DNA of 64,000 nt from Prado023 sp963706875 (GTDB lineage: Bacteria; Actinomycetota; Actinomycetes; S36-B12; CAIYMF01): contig CAVPNW010000023.1 of the NCBI GenBank assembly GCA_963706875.1, positions 99,701 to 163,700 on the forward strand. Direction: 5' to 3'. The notes beneath the pieces are model-generated. The model was not told the DNA's origin. It did not search any database and saw nothing but the letters and a program-made list of their open reading frames with translations. Numbering within the stretch: the stretch's first letter is position 1; each line of letters opens with the position of its first letter. This document shows, piece after piece, positions 23,943-31,815 of this stretch. The position numbers and the translations under genes were made by a program.

Positions 23943-26900
23943 ATGTCGGACCCAGGGTCCAAGATGGTTCGCGTGGATCCCATGGCCGCGTTCTCCGAGC
24001 CCACGAGGCGGTGGTTCAACGCAGCCTTCTCGGCGCCCACGGAGGTCCAGGCCGCGGCATGGCCACGGATCCTGTCAGGTGCCGACGTGCTTGCCGTGGC
24101 CCCGACCGGGTCCGGCAAGACGCTCGCGGCCTTCCTGTGCGCGATCGACCGGTGCCTGACGCCCCGCGAGGAGCCCGGGGTCAGGGTGCTCTACATCAGC
24201 CCGCTGAAGGCCCTCGCCGTGGACGTCGAGCGCAACCTCCGGGCGCCACTGTCCGGGATCGCGACCCAGTGCGAGCTCCTCGGACTGCCCGCCGCCCACA
24301 TCAGCGTCGCGCTGCGCACCGGCGACACACCGGCCCAGGAACGGCGGGTCATGGCCAGGCGACCACCGGATGTCCTGATCACCACCCCCGAGTCGCTGTT
24401 CCTGATGCTCACCTCGGCCACCCGCAGCATCCTGGCCGGCGTCGAGTCGGTGATCATCGACGAGGTCCACGCCATCGCCGGCTCCAAGCGCGGCGCCCAC
24501 CTGGCGGTCAGCCTGGCCCGACTCGACCACCTCGCAGGCCGTCGGATCCCCCGGGTCGGGCTGTCAGCGACCGTTCGCCCGACCCAGGTCGCCGCGCAGT
24601 TCCTCGGCGGGGACACCACGGTCGAGATCCTGGAACAGGGCTCGGCCAAGGAATGGGAGCTCACGATCCAGGTCCCCGTCGAGGACCTCGGGGAGCTCGG
24701 GACCGGCCCCGGTCCAGACGGCTCCCCCACGGCGTCGATCTGGCCGCACGTGGAGCAGCGGATCGTCGAGCTGATCGAGGACCATCGCTCGACCATCGTG
24801 TTCGCGAACTCCCGGCGGCTGGCTGAACGGCTGACCGCGCGGCTCAACGAGATCCACGCCGAGCGAACCGGCGCGCAGCCCTCCGTTGCCCCGCGCACGC
24901 GCCCTCCGGCTGAGGTGATGGCGCAGGCGGGGTCGACGCTGGGCGCGGAGCCGGTCCTGGCCCGGGCCCACCACGGTTCGGTGAGCAAGGAGCAGAGGGC
25001 GCACATCGAGGACGACCTCAAGTCGGGTCGGCTCCGGGCGGTGGTGGCCACCTCCAGCCTCGAGCTCGGCATCGACATGGGTGCCGTGGACCTCGTGATC
25101 CAGGTCGAGGCTCCGCCGTCGGTGGCCTCGGGGCTCCAGCGCGTCGGCCGGGCCGGGCACCAGGTCGGGGCGGTCTCCACCGGGGTCGTGCTGCCGAAGT
25201 ATCGATCCGACCTGTTGACCAGCGCCGTGGTCGTGCAGCGCATGCGCTCCGGCGCCATCGAGGAGCTGCGCATCCCGGCCAACCCGCTGGATGTGGCCGC
25301 CCAGCAGATCGTCGCCTGCGTGGCGATGGATGACTGGCCCGCCGCGGACCTCCTCGCGCTCCTGCGAAGGACGGCCCCCTTCGCCGATCTGACGCCCGCC
25401 GTCTACGAGGCCGTCGTCGAGATGCTCGCGGGAAGGTACCCCTCGGATGCCTTCGCCGAGTTGCGCCCCCGGATCGTCTGGGACCGCACTGACGACCTGC
25501 TGACCGCCCGACCCGGCGCACAGCAGCTGGCTGTCACCTCCGGGGGGACGATCCCCGATCGCGGCCTGTTCGGCGTCCACATCGTGGGCGGCGGGCGTGT
25601 CGGGGAGCTCGACGAGGAGATGGTCTACGAGTCCCGGGTCGGCGACATCTTCGCGCTCGGAGCCAGCAGCTGGCAGATCATCGAGATCACCCATGACCGC
25701 GTCAATGTCGTGCCGGCCGGCGGCGCACCGGGACGGCTGCCGTTCTGGCGCGGTGACAACCTCGGGCGCCCGGCTGAGCTGGGCCGCGCCATCGGGGAGT
25801 TCACCCGCCAGATGGCCGACCTGCCACCCGACGCGGCCCGCGCGCACCTGTCCGGGCTCGGCCTCGATGCATGGGCGGGGGCGAACCTCGTGGCCTACCT
25901 GGGTGAGCAGTCCGCTGCCAGCCACCTCCCGACGGACCGCACGATCGTGGTGGAGCGCACCCGTGACGAGCTCGGTGACTGGCGGCTGACCGTACTGTCC
26001 CCCTTCGGAGCGCAGGTGCACGCGCCGTGGGCGCTGCTGGCCCGGGAACGGCTGACCCGGCGATTCGGGGTAGATGCCGCGGTCCTGCACGGTGATGACG
26101 GGATCGTGGCCCGCCTGCCGGACCTGCCCGACGACGAGTGGCTCGCCGATGCGACCGCCTGCCTGTTCCCCGACCCGGACGAGATCGAGGCCGATGTCAC
26201 CCGGCTGATCGGGGGTTCGGCCCTGTTCGCCTCCCGGTTCCGGGAGTGCGCATCACGTGCCCTGCTGCTCCCGCGCCCCCGTCCCGGTCGGCGCGCGCCA
26301 CTGTGGCAGCAGCGTCAGCGATCGGCTCAGCTCCTGCAGATCGCCGCCGAGCACCCCACCTTCCCCATCGTGCTGGAGGCAGTCCGCGAGTGCGTCAAGG
26401 ACGTCTACGACCTGCCCGCCCTCGTGGACCTCATGGCCTCGGTCCAGCAGAGGCGGATCCGGGTCATCGAGGTCACACCTGCGGCGGCCTCCCCGTTCGC
26501 CCGATCCCTGCTCTTCGGCTATGTCTCGGAGTACCTGTACGAGGGCGACTCGCCGTTGGCAGAGCGTCGTGCCGCTGCACTGACCCTTGACCCCTCGCTG
26601 CTCGGCGAGCTCCTCGGGCAGACGGACCTGCGTGACCTGCTGGAACCTGATGCGATCCTCCAGGTGGTCGCCCAGATCCAGCACCTCACGCCGGAGCGTC
26701 GCGCGCGCGGCCCCGAGGACGCCGTGGACATGCTTCGGGGCCTCGGACCCCTGGGCACCACCGAGATCGGACTCCGGGGAGTCGACCCCACGTGGCTGGA
26801 GGAGCTCGAGGCCCAGCGCCGGCTCCTGCGCACGAGGGTGGCGGGCAGGGATGTGTGGGCCGTCGTGGAGGATGCTGCCCGCCTTCGCGATGGGCTGGGG

Positions 26901-28598
26901 GCGCCCATCCCCGCCGGCATTGCTGAGGCCCACCTGCGCCCGGTGGAGGATCCACTGGCTGACCTGATCTCCCGCTACAGCCGAACGCACGGCCCCTTCA
27001 CGGTCGACGACGTCGTGGCCGAGCTCGGCCTCCCGCCGGCGGTCGTCGCCCATCGGCTGTCGATGGGTCGGTCCGCCGGGAGGATCATCGAGGGCTGGTT
27101 CGTCCCGGACTCCCCCGGTCCGCAGTGGTGCCACCCGGATGTCCTGCGCCTCATCAAGCGGCGGTCCGTGGCCATTCTGCGCCAGCAGATCGAACCGGTG
27201 TCGCAGGCCGCCCTGGCGACGTTCCTGCCTCGTTGGCAGAACATCGGCCGTCGCGCCTCAACCAGGCTGAGGGGACCTGATGGAGTGCTCCTGGCCATCC
27301 GAGGGATGGCGGGGCTGGCTGTGCCTGCCTCGGCGCTCGAGGAGTCGATACTCCCCCTGCGTGTTGCGGGCTACGTGCCGGGGATGCTCGATGAACTCAC
27401 GTCGGCCGGCGAGGTCCTCTGGACCGGAAGTGCGCCGCTCCCCGGGGGAGATGGGTGGATCGCGCTGGCACCAGCTGATGTCGGCTTCCTGTTGCCGAGG
27501 GCCAGCGAACCTCCCGACGGTCACGTGAGCGTGGAGTTGCTGGAGCTGCTCCGCTCCGGAGGCGGCTGGTTCCTCGCCGACCTCCGCCGGCGGCTGATGA
27601 AGCATGACCCCGGCCAGGTGGCGCACGCGCTCGTGGATCTCCTCTGGGCCGGACTGGTCAGCAACGACACGATCGAGCCCGTTCGGGCGATGGTGGATCG
27701 CTCGCGCAGCCGCCGTCCCCGCAGCATCGTCGGTACCCAGCGCCCACGGCGACCTGCCCGGGGGCGCTACGCGGACCTCTGGCGACCGACTTCCCTCGGG
27801 GGCGCCGCCGCTGGGGAGGCTGGCTGGGGCGAGGAGGTCCCCGCTCCCGGAGCCGCTGGCGCGACACGGACAGGGGCGAGCACCACCCCCGAGCTTCCCG
27901 GTCGATGGTTCGCGTTGCCCGCGGACCTGCCACCACGTGAGGTGATGGCCGTCGCCCGCGCGCAGGCGCACCTGGATCGGCTCGGCATCGTCACCCGGGG
28001 GGCGGTCCTCGCCTCCGGCGACCCGGGCGGATTCGCCTCTGCCTACCGGACCCTGTCGATGATGGAGGAGCGCGGCAGGGTCCAGCGTGTCTACGCCGTC
28101 GAGGGACTCGGGGCATCGCAGTTCGCCCTGACAGGTGTCGTCGACCAGGTGCGGGCAGTGGAGCGCGAGCTCGCCGAGGGGCAGGCTGACGCCCTGCTCC
28201 TGGCAACCGCGGACCCCGCGAATCCCTACGGTGCCGCCCTCGAGTGGCCGGTCAGCGACTGGGCCGGCGGGCCCGGGTCACCTCATCGGCCAGCACGGGG
28301 CGCGGGCTGCCATGTCGTCCTCATCGGGGGCCGGCCGGTCCTCTACGCCGAGCGTGGCGGCCACACGCTGCTGACCTTCTCCCACCCAACTGCTGAGGAT
28401 TCCGACAGTTCCGTGGAGCTGGCGGCTGCCGCCCGACTGCTCCACGACGCTGTGAAGGCCGGGACGATCGGTGCGCTGACTCTCACCAAGGTCAACGGCA
28501 CGCCTGTCATGGAACCCGGCGGATCCGACCACGTGCGCAAGACCCTGGAGGCAGCAGGGTTCGGACTGACACCCCGGGGGTACCGGGTCCCGCGCTGA
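23943..28598 (+). CDS. lhr: Lhr-family large DEAD/DEAH-box helicase
   Basis: About 1551 residues, the size of bacterial long Lhr. Core motifs: Q-motif/WF FNAAFSAPTEVQAAAW, Walker A APTGSGKT, IIDEVHAIAGSKRG (DEVH), LSATVRPTQV, ATSSLELGIDMGAVDLV and QRVGRAGHQVG. A winged helix and Lhr core follow. The large C-terminal region (Lhr-CTD, residues ~900-1551) resembles the HTH_42/AlkZ-like fold. Lhr translocates 3'-5' on single-stranded DNA and belongs to mycobacterial DNA-damage responses. Start is uncertain among 23943, 23964 and 23982; none has a clear ribosome site. It is divergent from DUF3046/recA, so the SOS box is 270 bases away and probably does not control it directly. Confidence 0.92.
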   Translation: MSDPGSKMVRVDPMAAFSEPTRRWFNAAFSAPTEVQAAAWPRILSGADVLAVAPTGSGKTLAAFLCAIDRCLTPREEPGVRVLYISPLKALAVDVERNLRAPLSGIATQCELLGLPAAHISVALRTGDTPAQERRVMARRPPDVLITTPESLFLMLTSATRSILAGVESVIIDEVHAIAGSKRGAHLAVSLARLDHLAGRRIPRVGLSATVRPTQVAAQFLGGDTTVEILEQGSAKEWELTIQVPVEDLGELGTGPGPDGSPTASIWPHVEQRIVELIEDHRSTIVFANSRRLAERLTARLNEIHAERTGAQPSVAPRTRPPAEVMAQAGSTLGAEPVLARAHHGSVSKEQRAHIEDDLKSGRLRAVVATSSLELGIDMGAVDLVIQVEAPPSVASGLQRVGRAGHQVGAVSTGVVLPKYRSDLLTSAVVVQRMRSGAIEELRIPANPLDVAAQQIVACVAMDDWPAADLLALLRRTAPFADLTPAVYEAVVEMLAGRYPSDAFAELRPRIVWDRTDDLLTARPGAQQLAVTSGGTIPDRGLFGVHIVGGGRVGELDEEMVYESRVGDIFALGASSWQIIEITHDRVNVVPAGGAPGRLPFWRGDNLGRPAELGRAIGEFTRQMADLPPDAARAHLSGLGLDAWAGANLVAYLGEQSAASHLPTDRTIVVERTRDELGDWRLTVLSPFGAQVHAPWALLARERLTRRFGVDAAVLHGDDGIVARLPDLPDDEWLADATACLFPDPDEIEADVTRLIGGSALFASRFRECASRALLLPRPRPGRRAPLWQQRQRSAQLLQIAAEHPTFPIVLEAVRECVKDVYDLPALVDLMASVQQRRIRVIEVTPAAASPFARSLLFGYVSEYLYEGDSPLAERRAAALTLDPSLLGELLGQTDLRDLLEPDAILQVVAQIQHLTPERRARGPEDAVDMLRGLGPLGTTEIGLRGVDPTWLEELEAQRRLLRTRVAGRDVWAVVEDAARLRDGLGAPIPAGIAEAHLRPVEDPLADLISRYSRTHGPFTVDDVVAELGLPPAVVAHRLSMGRSAGRIIEGWFVPDSPGPQWCHPDVLRLIKRRSVAILRQQIEPVSQAALATFLPRWQNIGRRASTRLRGPDGVLLAIRGMAGLAVPASALEESILPLRVAGYVPGMLDELTSAGEVLWTGSAPLPGGDGWIALAPADVGFLLPRASEPPDGHVSVELLELLRSGGGWFLADLRRRLMKHDPGQVAHALVDLLWAGLVSNDTIEPVRAMVDRSRSRRPRSIVGTQRPRRPARGRYADLWRPTSLGGAAAGEAGWGEEVPAPGAAGATRTGASTTPELPGRWFALPADLPPREVMAVARAQAHLDRLGIVTRGAVLASGDPGGFASAYRTLSMMEERGRVQRVYAVEGLGASQFALTGVVDQVRAVERELAEGQADALLLATADPANPYGAALEWPVSDWAGGPGSPHRPARGAGCHVVLIGGRPVLYAERGGHTLLTFSHPTAEDSDSSVELAAAARLLHDAVKAGTIGALTLTKVNGTPVMEPGGSDHVRKTLEAAGFGLTPRGYRVPR

Positions 28599-28639
28599 TG
28601 GGCGGGTGGGCTGCCCCGCGGGCCGTGCGAGGCACTGCC

Positions 28640-28906
28640 TCAGGCTGCGTGCGCAACTCCGGCCTGGGCGGACTCGACCGCCGCAACCTCGTCACTGACC
28701 GAGCGAAGAAGGACCGACAGCGGGACGTCGAGGGCCGTGCAGATGGCAGCCAGCAACTCGCTGGAGGGCTCCTTCTGGCCGCGCTCGATCTCGGACAGGT
28801 ACCCGAGGGAGACGCGCGCCGCGGAACTCACGTCGCGCAGCGTCCGGCCCTGGTCCTGCCGCAGGCGACGCAGTTGCTCGCCGACGACCCGTCGCAGGAT
28901 CACCAT
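28640..28906 (-). CDS. clgR: ClgR-like XRE-family transcriptional regulator
   Basis: 88 residues, mostly a Cro/C1 helix-turn-helix (LRRVVGEQLRRLRQDQGRTLRDVSSAARVSLGYLSEIERGQKEPS). It closely follows the ClgR pattern. ClgR activates clp protease and other stress genes in Streptomyces, Corynebacterium and Mycobacterium, and is itself degraded by Clp. The C-terminus ends GVAHAA; the hydrophobic AA end is the sort of signal Clp recognises in ClgR. The pgsA-cinA-clgR order upstream is the conserved actinobacterial cluster. ATG 28906 is chosen over an upstream in-frame start because GGGAAGG precedes it. Confidence 0.88.
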   Translation of the reverse strand: MVILRRVVGEQLRRLRQDQGRTLRDVSSAARVSLGYLSEIERGQKEPSSELLAAICTALDVPLSVLLRSVSDEVAAVESAQAGVAHAA

Positions 28907-28984
28907 GACCTTCCCCTTCCCTCCACGTACCAAGCCTATCGCGAGTCACCCGCCGGTGCGGGTACGTGTCACCTGAACGCGCGG

Positions 28985-29545
28985 TCAGGCGTGAATGTTC
29001 CCGAGTCCTGGCCCGGACTCAGAGCCACCGCCTAGATCGCCGCTGGCGGCCGTGGCCAACACCTCAGCCAGCAGGATCAGCGCCGCCTCGACAGCCGCCT
29101 CCTGGATCGCCTCCCGGCTGCCGGTCGTGTCGAGCCGGCGGCTGACCGTGCCGCGTGGGCCTGCGACAGCGATGAACACCGTCCCGACGGGGCTCCCACT
29201 CGATGATGCCGGGCCGGCCTCCCCCGTGGTCGAGACACCGTAGGTCGCGCCCAGCCGATCCCGCACCCCCCGGGCCATCTGCTCGGCCACCTGCGCACAG
29301 ACCGCTCCCTGCTCCTGCAGGAGGTCGGGATCCACGCCGAGGAGCGCGGTCTTGACGTCGGTGGCGTAGGCCACCACTGATCCGCGGACGACCGCAGAGG
29401 AACCGGCCACCGAGGTCAGCGCGGCAACGAGACGCCCACCCGTGATCGACTCCGCGGTCGCCACGGTCGATCGGTCCGCGATCAGGTCAGCGATCACATC
29501 GGCCGCTCGCGCCACCTGCACCACCTGCCCGTAGTCTGCCGTCAC
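28985..29545 (-). CDS. cinA: CinA C-terminal domain protein (nicotinamide-nucleotide amidase, PncC-like)
   Basis: 186 residues, only the CinA amidase domain, without the N-terminal MocF/COG1058 domain. Conserved blocks: TVATAESITGGRLVAALTSVAGSS, GSVVAYATDVKTALLGV and YGVSTTGEAGP. It deamidates nicotinamide mononucleotide to nicotinate mononucleotide in pyridine nucleotide recycling. Its GTG or ATG start overlaps the pgsA stop by four bases. The gene name cinA is used here because of the conserved pgsA-cinA-clgR locus; pncC would be the functional name. Confidence 0.9.
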   Translation of the reverse strand: MTADYGQVVQVARAADVIADLIADRSTVATAESITGGRLVAALTSVAGSSAVVRGSVVAYATDVKTALLGVDPDLLQEQGAVCAQVAEQMARGVRDRLGATYGVSTTGEAGPASSSGSPVGTVFIAVAGPRGTVSRRLDTTGSREAIQEAAVEAALILLAEVLATAASGDLGGGSESGPGLGNIHA

Positions 29546-30345
29546 GCGGTGGAGCCCGGTTGCCGTGGCCCGTCCTCGTCACCGTGCGCGCTGCCGGGCT
29601 CACCGATGCTTGCGGGTCCGGTGCCGGACACGACCGGGGCGGCCGCCGCGGCCTTGCGCGCCGCCTTGTCGGACTTCGAGTCGCTGCGCGTCCAGTACGC
29701 CTTGTGGATGTAGTCGAACCCGGTCAGCGTCGTGAGGATGACGGCGATGGCCATCACGCCGATCCGGATCCACCACAGGAGATCCATCTCCGGGGTGATG
29801 GGCAGCAGGAACAGGGTGATGCCCACCATCTGGAACAGCGTCTTGGCCTTGCCGCCCCGGCTGGCCGGGATCACCCCGTGCTTGAGGACGACGAAGCGGA
29901 TGACCGTGACACCGACCTCGCGCAGGATGATCAGGATCGTCACCCACCACCACAGCTCGCCGAGCACCGACAGCCCGATGAGAGCCACACCCGTGAGGGC
30001 CTTGTCGGCCAAGGGGTCGGCGATCTTGCCGAAGGTCGTCACCAGCCCCTGCTTGCGGGCCAGCCAGCCGTCGAGCCAGTCGGTGATGGCAGCCAGGACG
30101 AAGACCACGGTCGCGGCGACGCGCGCTGCGGCGTTCCCGCCTCCGTCGTACATCAGCAGGTACCAGAAGAGCGGGATCATCAGGATCCGCAGGAGGGTGA
30201 GCATGTTGGGCAGGTTCCACAGCTGGGCCCACCCGGTCACGACCCGCTCCCGGCTCCACATCTCCGGCTTCTCGGGCGATACACCCGGCGCCGCAGGGAT
30301 CGCCGGCTCAGCCCTGTCGGCCCCATTCGGCTCAGATCCGGACAA
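29542..30345 (-). CDS. pgsA: CDP-diacylglycerol-glycerol-3-phosphate 3-phosphatidyltransferase
   Basis: 267 residues. This multi-pass membrane enzyme makes phosphatidylglycerol phosphate. The CDP-alcohol phosphotransferase motif is complete: DWLDGWLARKQGLVTTFGKI followed by ADPLADK (DGx2ARx8Gx3Dx3D). It is flanked by hydrophobic helices (MLTLLRILMIPLFWYLLM, VAATVVFVLAAITDWL). It has soluble tails at both ends, the C-terminal one Lys/Ala-rich. It overlaps rimO by 14 bases upstream and cinA by four downstream, so translation is coupled. Confidence 0.92.
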   Translation of the reverse strand: MSGSEPNGADRAEPAIPAAPGVSPEKPEMWSRERVVTGWAQLWNLPNMLTLLRILMIPLFWYLLMYDGGGNAAARVAATVVFVLAAITDWLDGWLARKQGLVTTFGKIADPLADKALTGVALIGLSVLGELWWWVTILIILREVGVTVIRFVVLKHGVIPASRGGKAKTLFQMVGITLFLLPITPEMDLLWWIRIGVMAIAVILTTLTGFDYIHKAYWTRSDSKSDKAARKAAAAAPVVSGTGPASIGEPGSAHGDEDGPRQPGSTA

Positions 30346-31792
30346 CGGACACCTCCACGGCCTGCAGGTCGACGCCGTCGCTGGCCACCACGCGGGCGCG
30401 CAGCATCGATCCCGGCGCCACGCGTCCGCGGAGATCCGGGGTCAGGTGCACGCTGGTCGATCCATCCTCGGGGCCCTGATGCTCAGCCCGGCCCTCGGCG
30501 GTCATCCCGTCCACGTGCTCGACCAGGACCTCGACGTCGTGGCCGATCCGCTGCTCCGCACGCTGGGCCATCACCTCGTCGACGACGTCGCTGACCTCGG
30601 TCACCCGGGCCCGGATCTCGGACTCGTCGAGCTTCCCACCCAGGCCCACCGCCTCGGTGCCCTCCTCATCGGAGTACCCGAAGACGCCCACGGCATCCAT
30701 CTGGGCGCTCCCGAGGAAGGCCATGAGCTCCTCGAGGTCGTCCTCGGTCTCGCCGGGGAACCCGACGATCACATTGCTGCGGATGCCCGCCTCCGGTGCG
30801 CCGCCGCGGATCGTGGCGATGAGCTCGAGGAACGACTCGGTCCCGCCGAAGCGGCGCATCCGGCGCAGCAGGGGGCCGCTGGCGTGCTGGAAGCTCAGGT
30901 CGAAGTAGTCCGCGACCCTCGGCGCCTCGAGCATCGTGCGCACCAGGCCGGGGCGGACCTCGGCGGGTTGCAGGTAGGAGACGCGGATCCGCTCGATCCC
31001 GTCGACCGCCCCGAGCTCCTCGAGCAGGTCCTCGAGGGCCCGCGGGTCGGCCAGGTCCTTGCCGTAGGACGTCGAGTTCTCGCTGACGAGCACCAGCTCC
31101 CGGACCCCGTCGCCGGCAAGCCAGCGCGCCTCGGCCACGACATCGGCTCGAGACCGGGAGAGGAAGGATCCGCGGAACGACGGGATGGCGCAGAACGCGC
31201 ACCGGCGGTCGCAGCCCGAGGCGATCTTGAGTGAGGCCACCGGTCCCGACGTGATCCGCCGCCGGATCCAGCCCGGTCCGATGGCCCCGAGCTCCTCAAG
31301 CCCGCCAGCTGATCCTTCGGAGGTCCCACCATGTCCGGGGACATGCACCGCCGAACCAGGCCGGTCGGTGGGTGCCATCGGAAGAAGCGTGCGTCGGTCG
31401 CGCGGGACGTGGCTTGTCAGCGTGCCTCCCTCGACGATGAGACGCAGCCGCTCGGCGATGTCCGGGTAGTCGTCGAACCCCAGGACCGCGTCAGCCTCCG
31501 GCAGCTCGGCGGCCAGCTCGGTGCCGTACCGCTCGGCCATGCATCCGACCGCGACGACCGAGCGGTGGCGCCCGTCAGGGGTCGTCCCGCCGGCGGACAG
31601 CAGGGCGTCGACCGACTCCCGCTTGGCGGCCTCGATGAACCCGCACGTGTTCACCAGCACCGCGTCGGCGTCGTCGGCGTCGGCCACGAGCTCGAAACCC
31701 TCAGCGGCCAGGCGCCCGGCGAGCTCCTCGGAGTCCACCTCGTTGCGCGCGCACCCGAGTGTCACCAGGGCCACTCGGGTGGTGCTCACCAT
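30332..31792 (-). CDS. rimO: Ribosomal protein S12 methylthiotransferase
   Basis: 486 residues. It methylthiolates an aspartate of ribosomal protein S12. N-terminal cysteines are C14 (TLGCARNEVDSEEL), C50 (VNTCGFIE) and C84 (VGCMAERY). The radical-SAM motif is GCDRRCAFC (C194/C198/C201) and a C-terminal TRAM domain follows. The LGCARN string marks RimO rather than MiaB. An insertion at ~131-190 (PTDRPGSAVHVPGHGGTSEG) before the radical-SAM motif is longer than in E. coli. Start ATG 31792 (MVSTTRVALV); an in-frame ATG five codons upstream is possible. Confidence 0.93.
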   Translation of the reverse strand: MVSTTRVALVTLGCARNEVDSEELAGRLAAEGFELVADADDADAVLVNTCGFIEAAKRESVDALLSAGGTTPDGRHRSVVAVGCMAERYGTELAAELPEADAVLGFDDYPDIAERLRLIVEGGTLTSHVPRDRRTLLPMAPTDRPGSAVHVPGHGGTSEGSAGGLEELGAIGPGWIRRRITSGPVASLKIASGCDRRCAFCAIPSFRGSFLSRSRADVVAEARWLAGDGVRELVLVSENSTSYGKDLADPRALEDLLEELGAVDGIERIRVSYLQPAEVRPGLVRTMLEAPRVADYFDLSFQHASGPLLRRMRRFGGTESFLELIATIRGGAPEAGIRSNVIVGFPGETEDDLEELMAFLGSAQMDAVGVFGYSDEEGTEAVGLGGKLDESEIRARVTEVSDVVDEVMAQRAEQRIGHDVEVLVEHVDGMTAEGRAEHQGPEDGSTSVHLTPDLRGRVAPGSMLRARVVASDGVDLQAVEVSVVRI

Positions 31793-31815
31793 GCCAGCGT
31801 AGGCCACCGCGAACG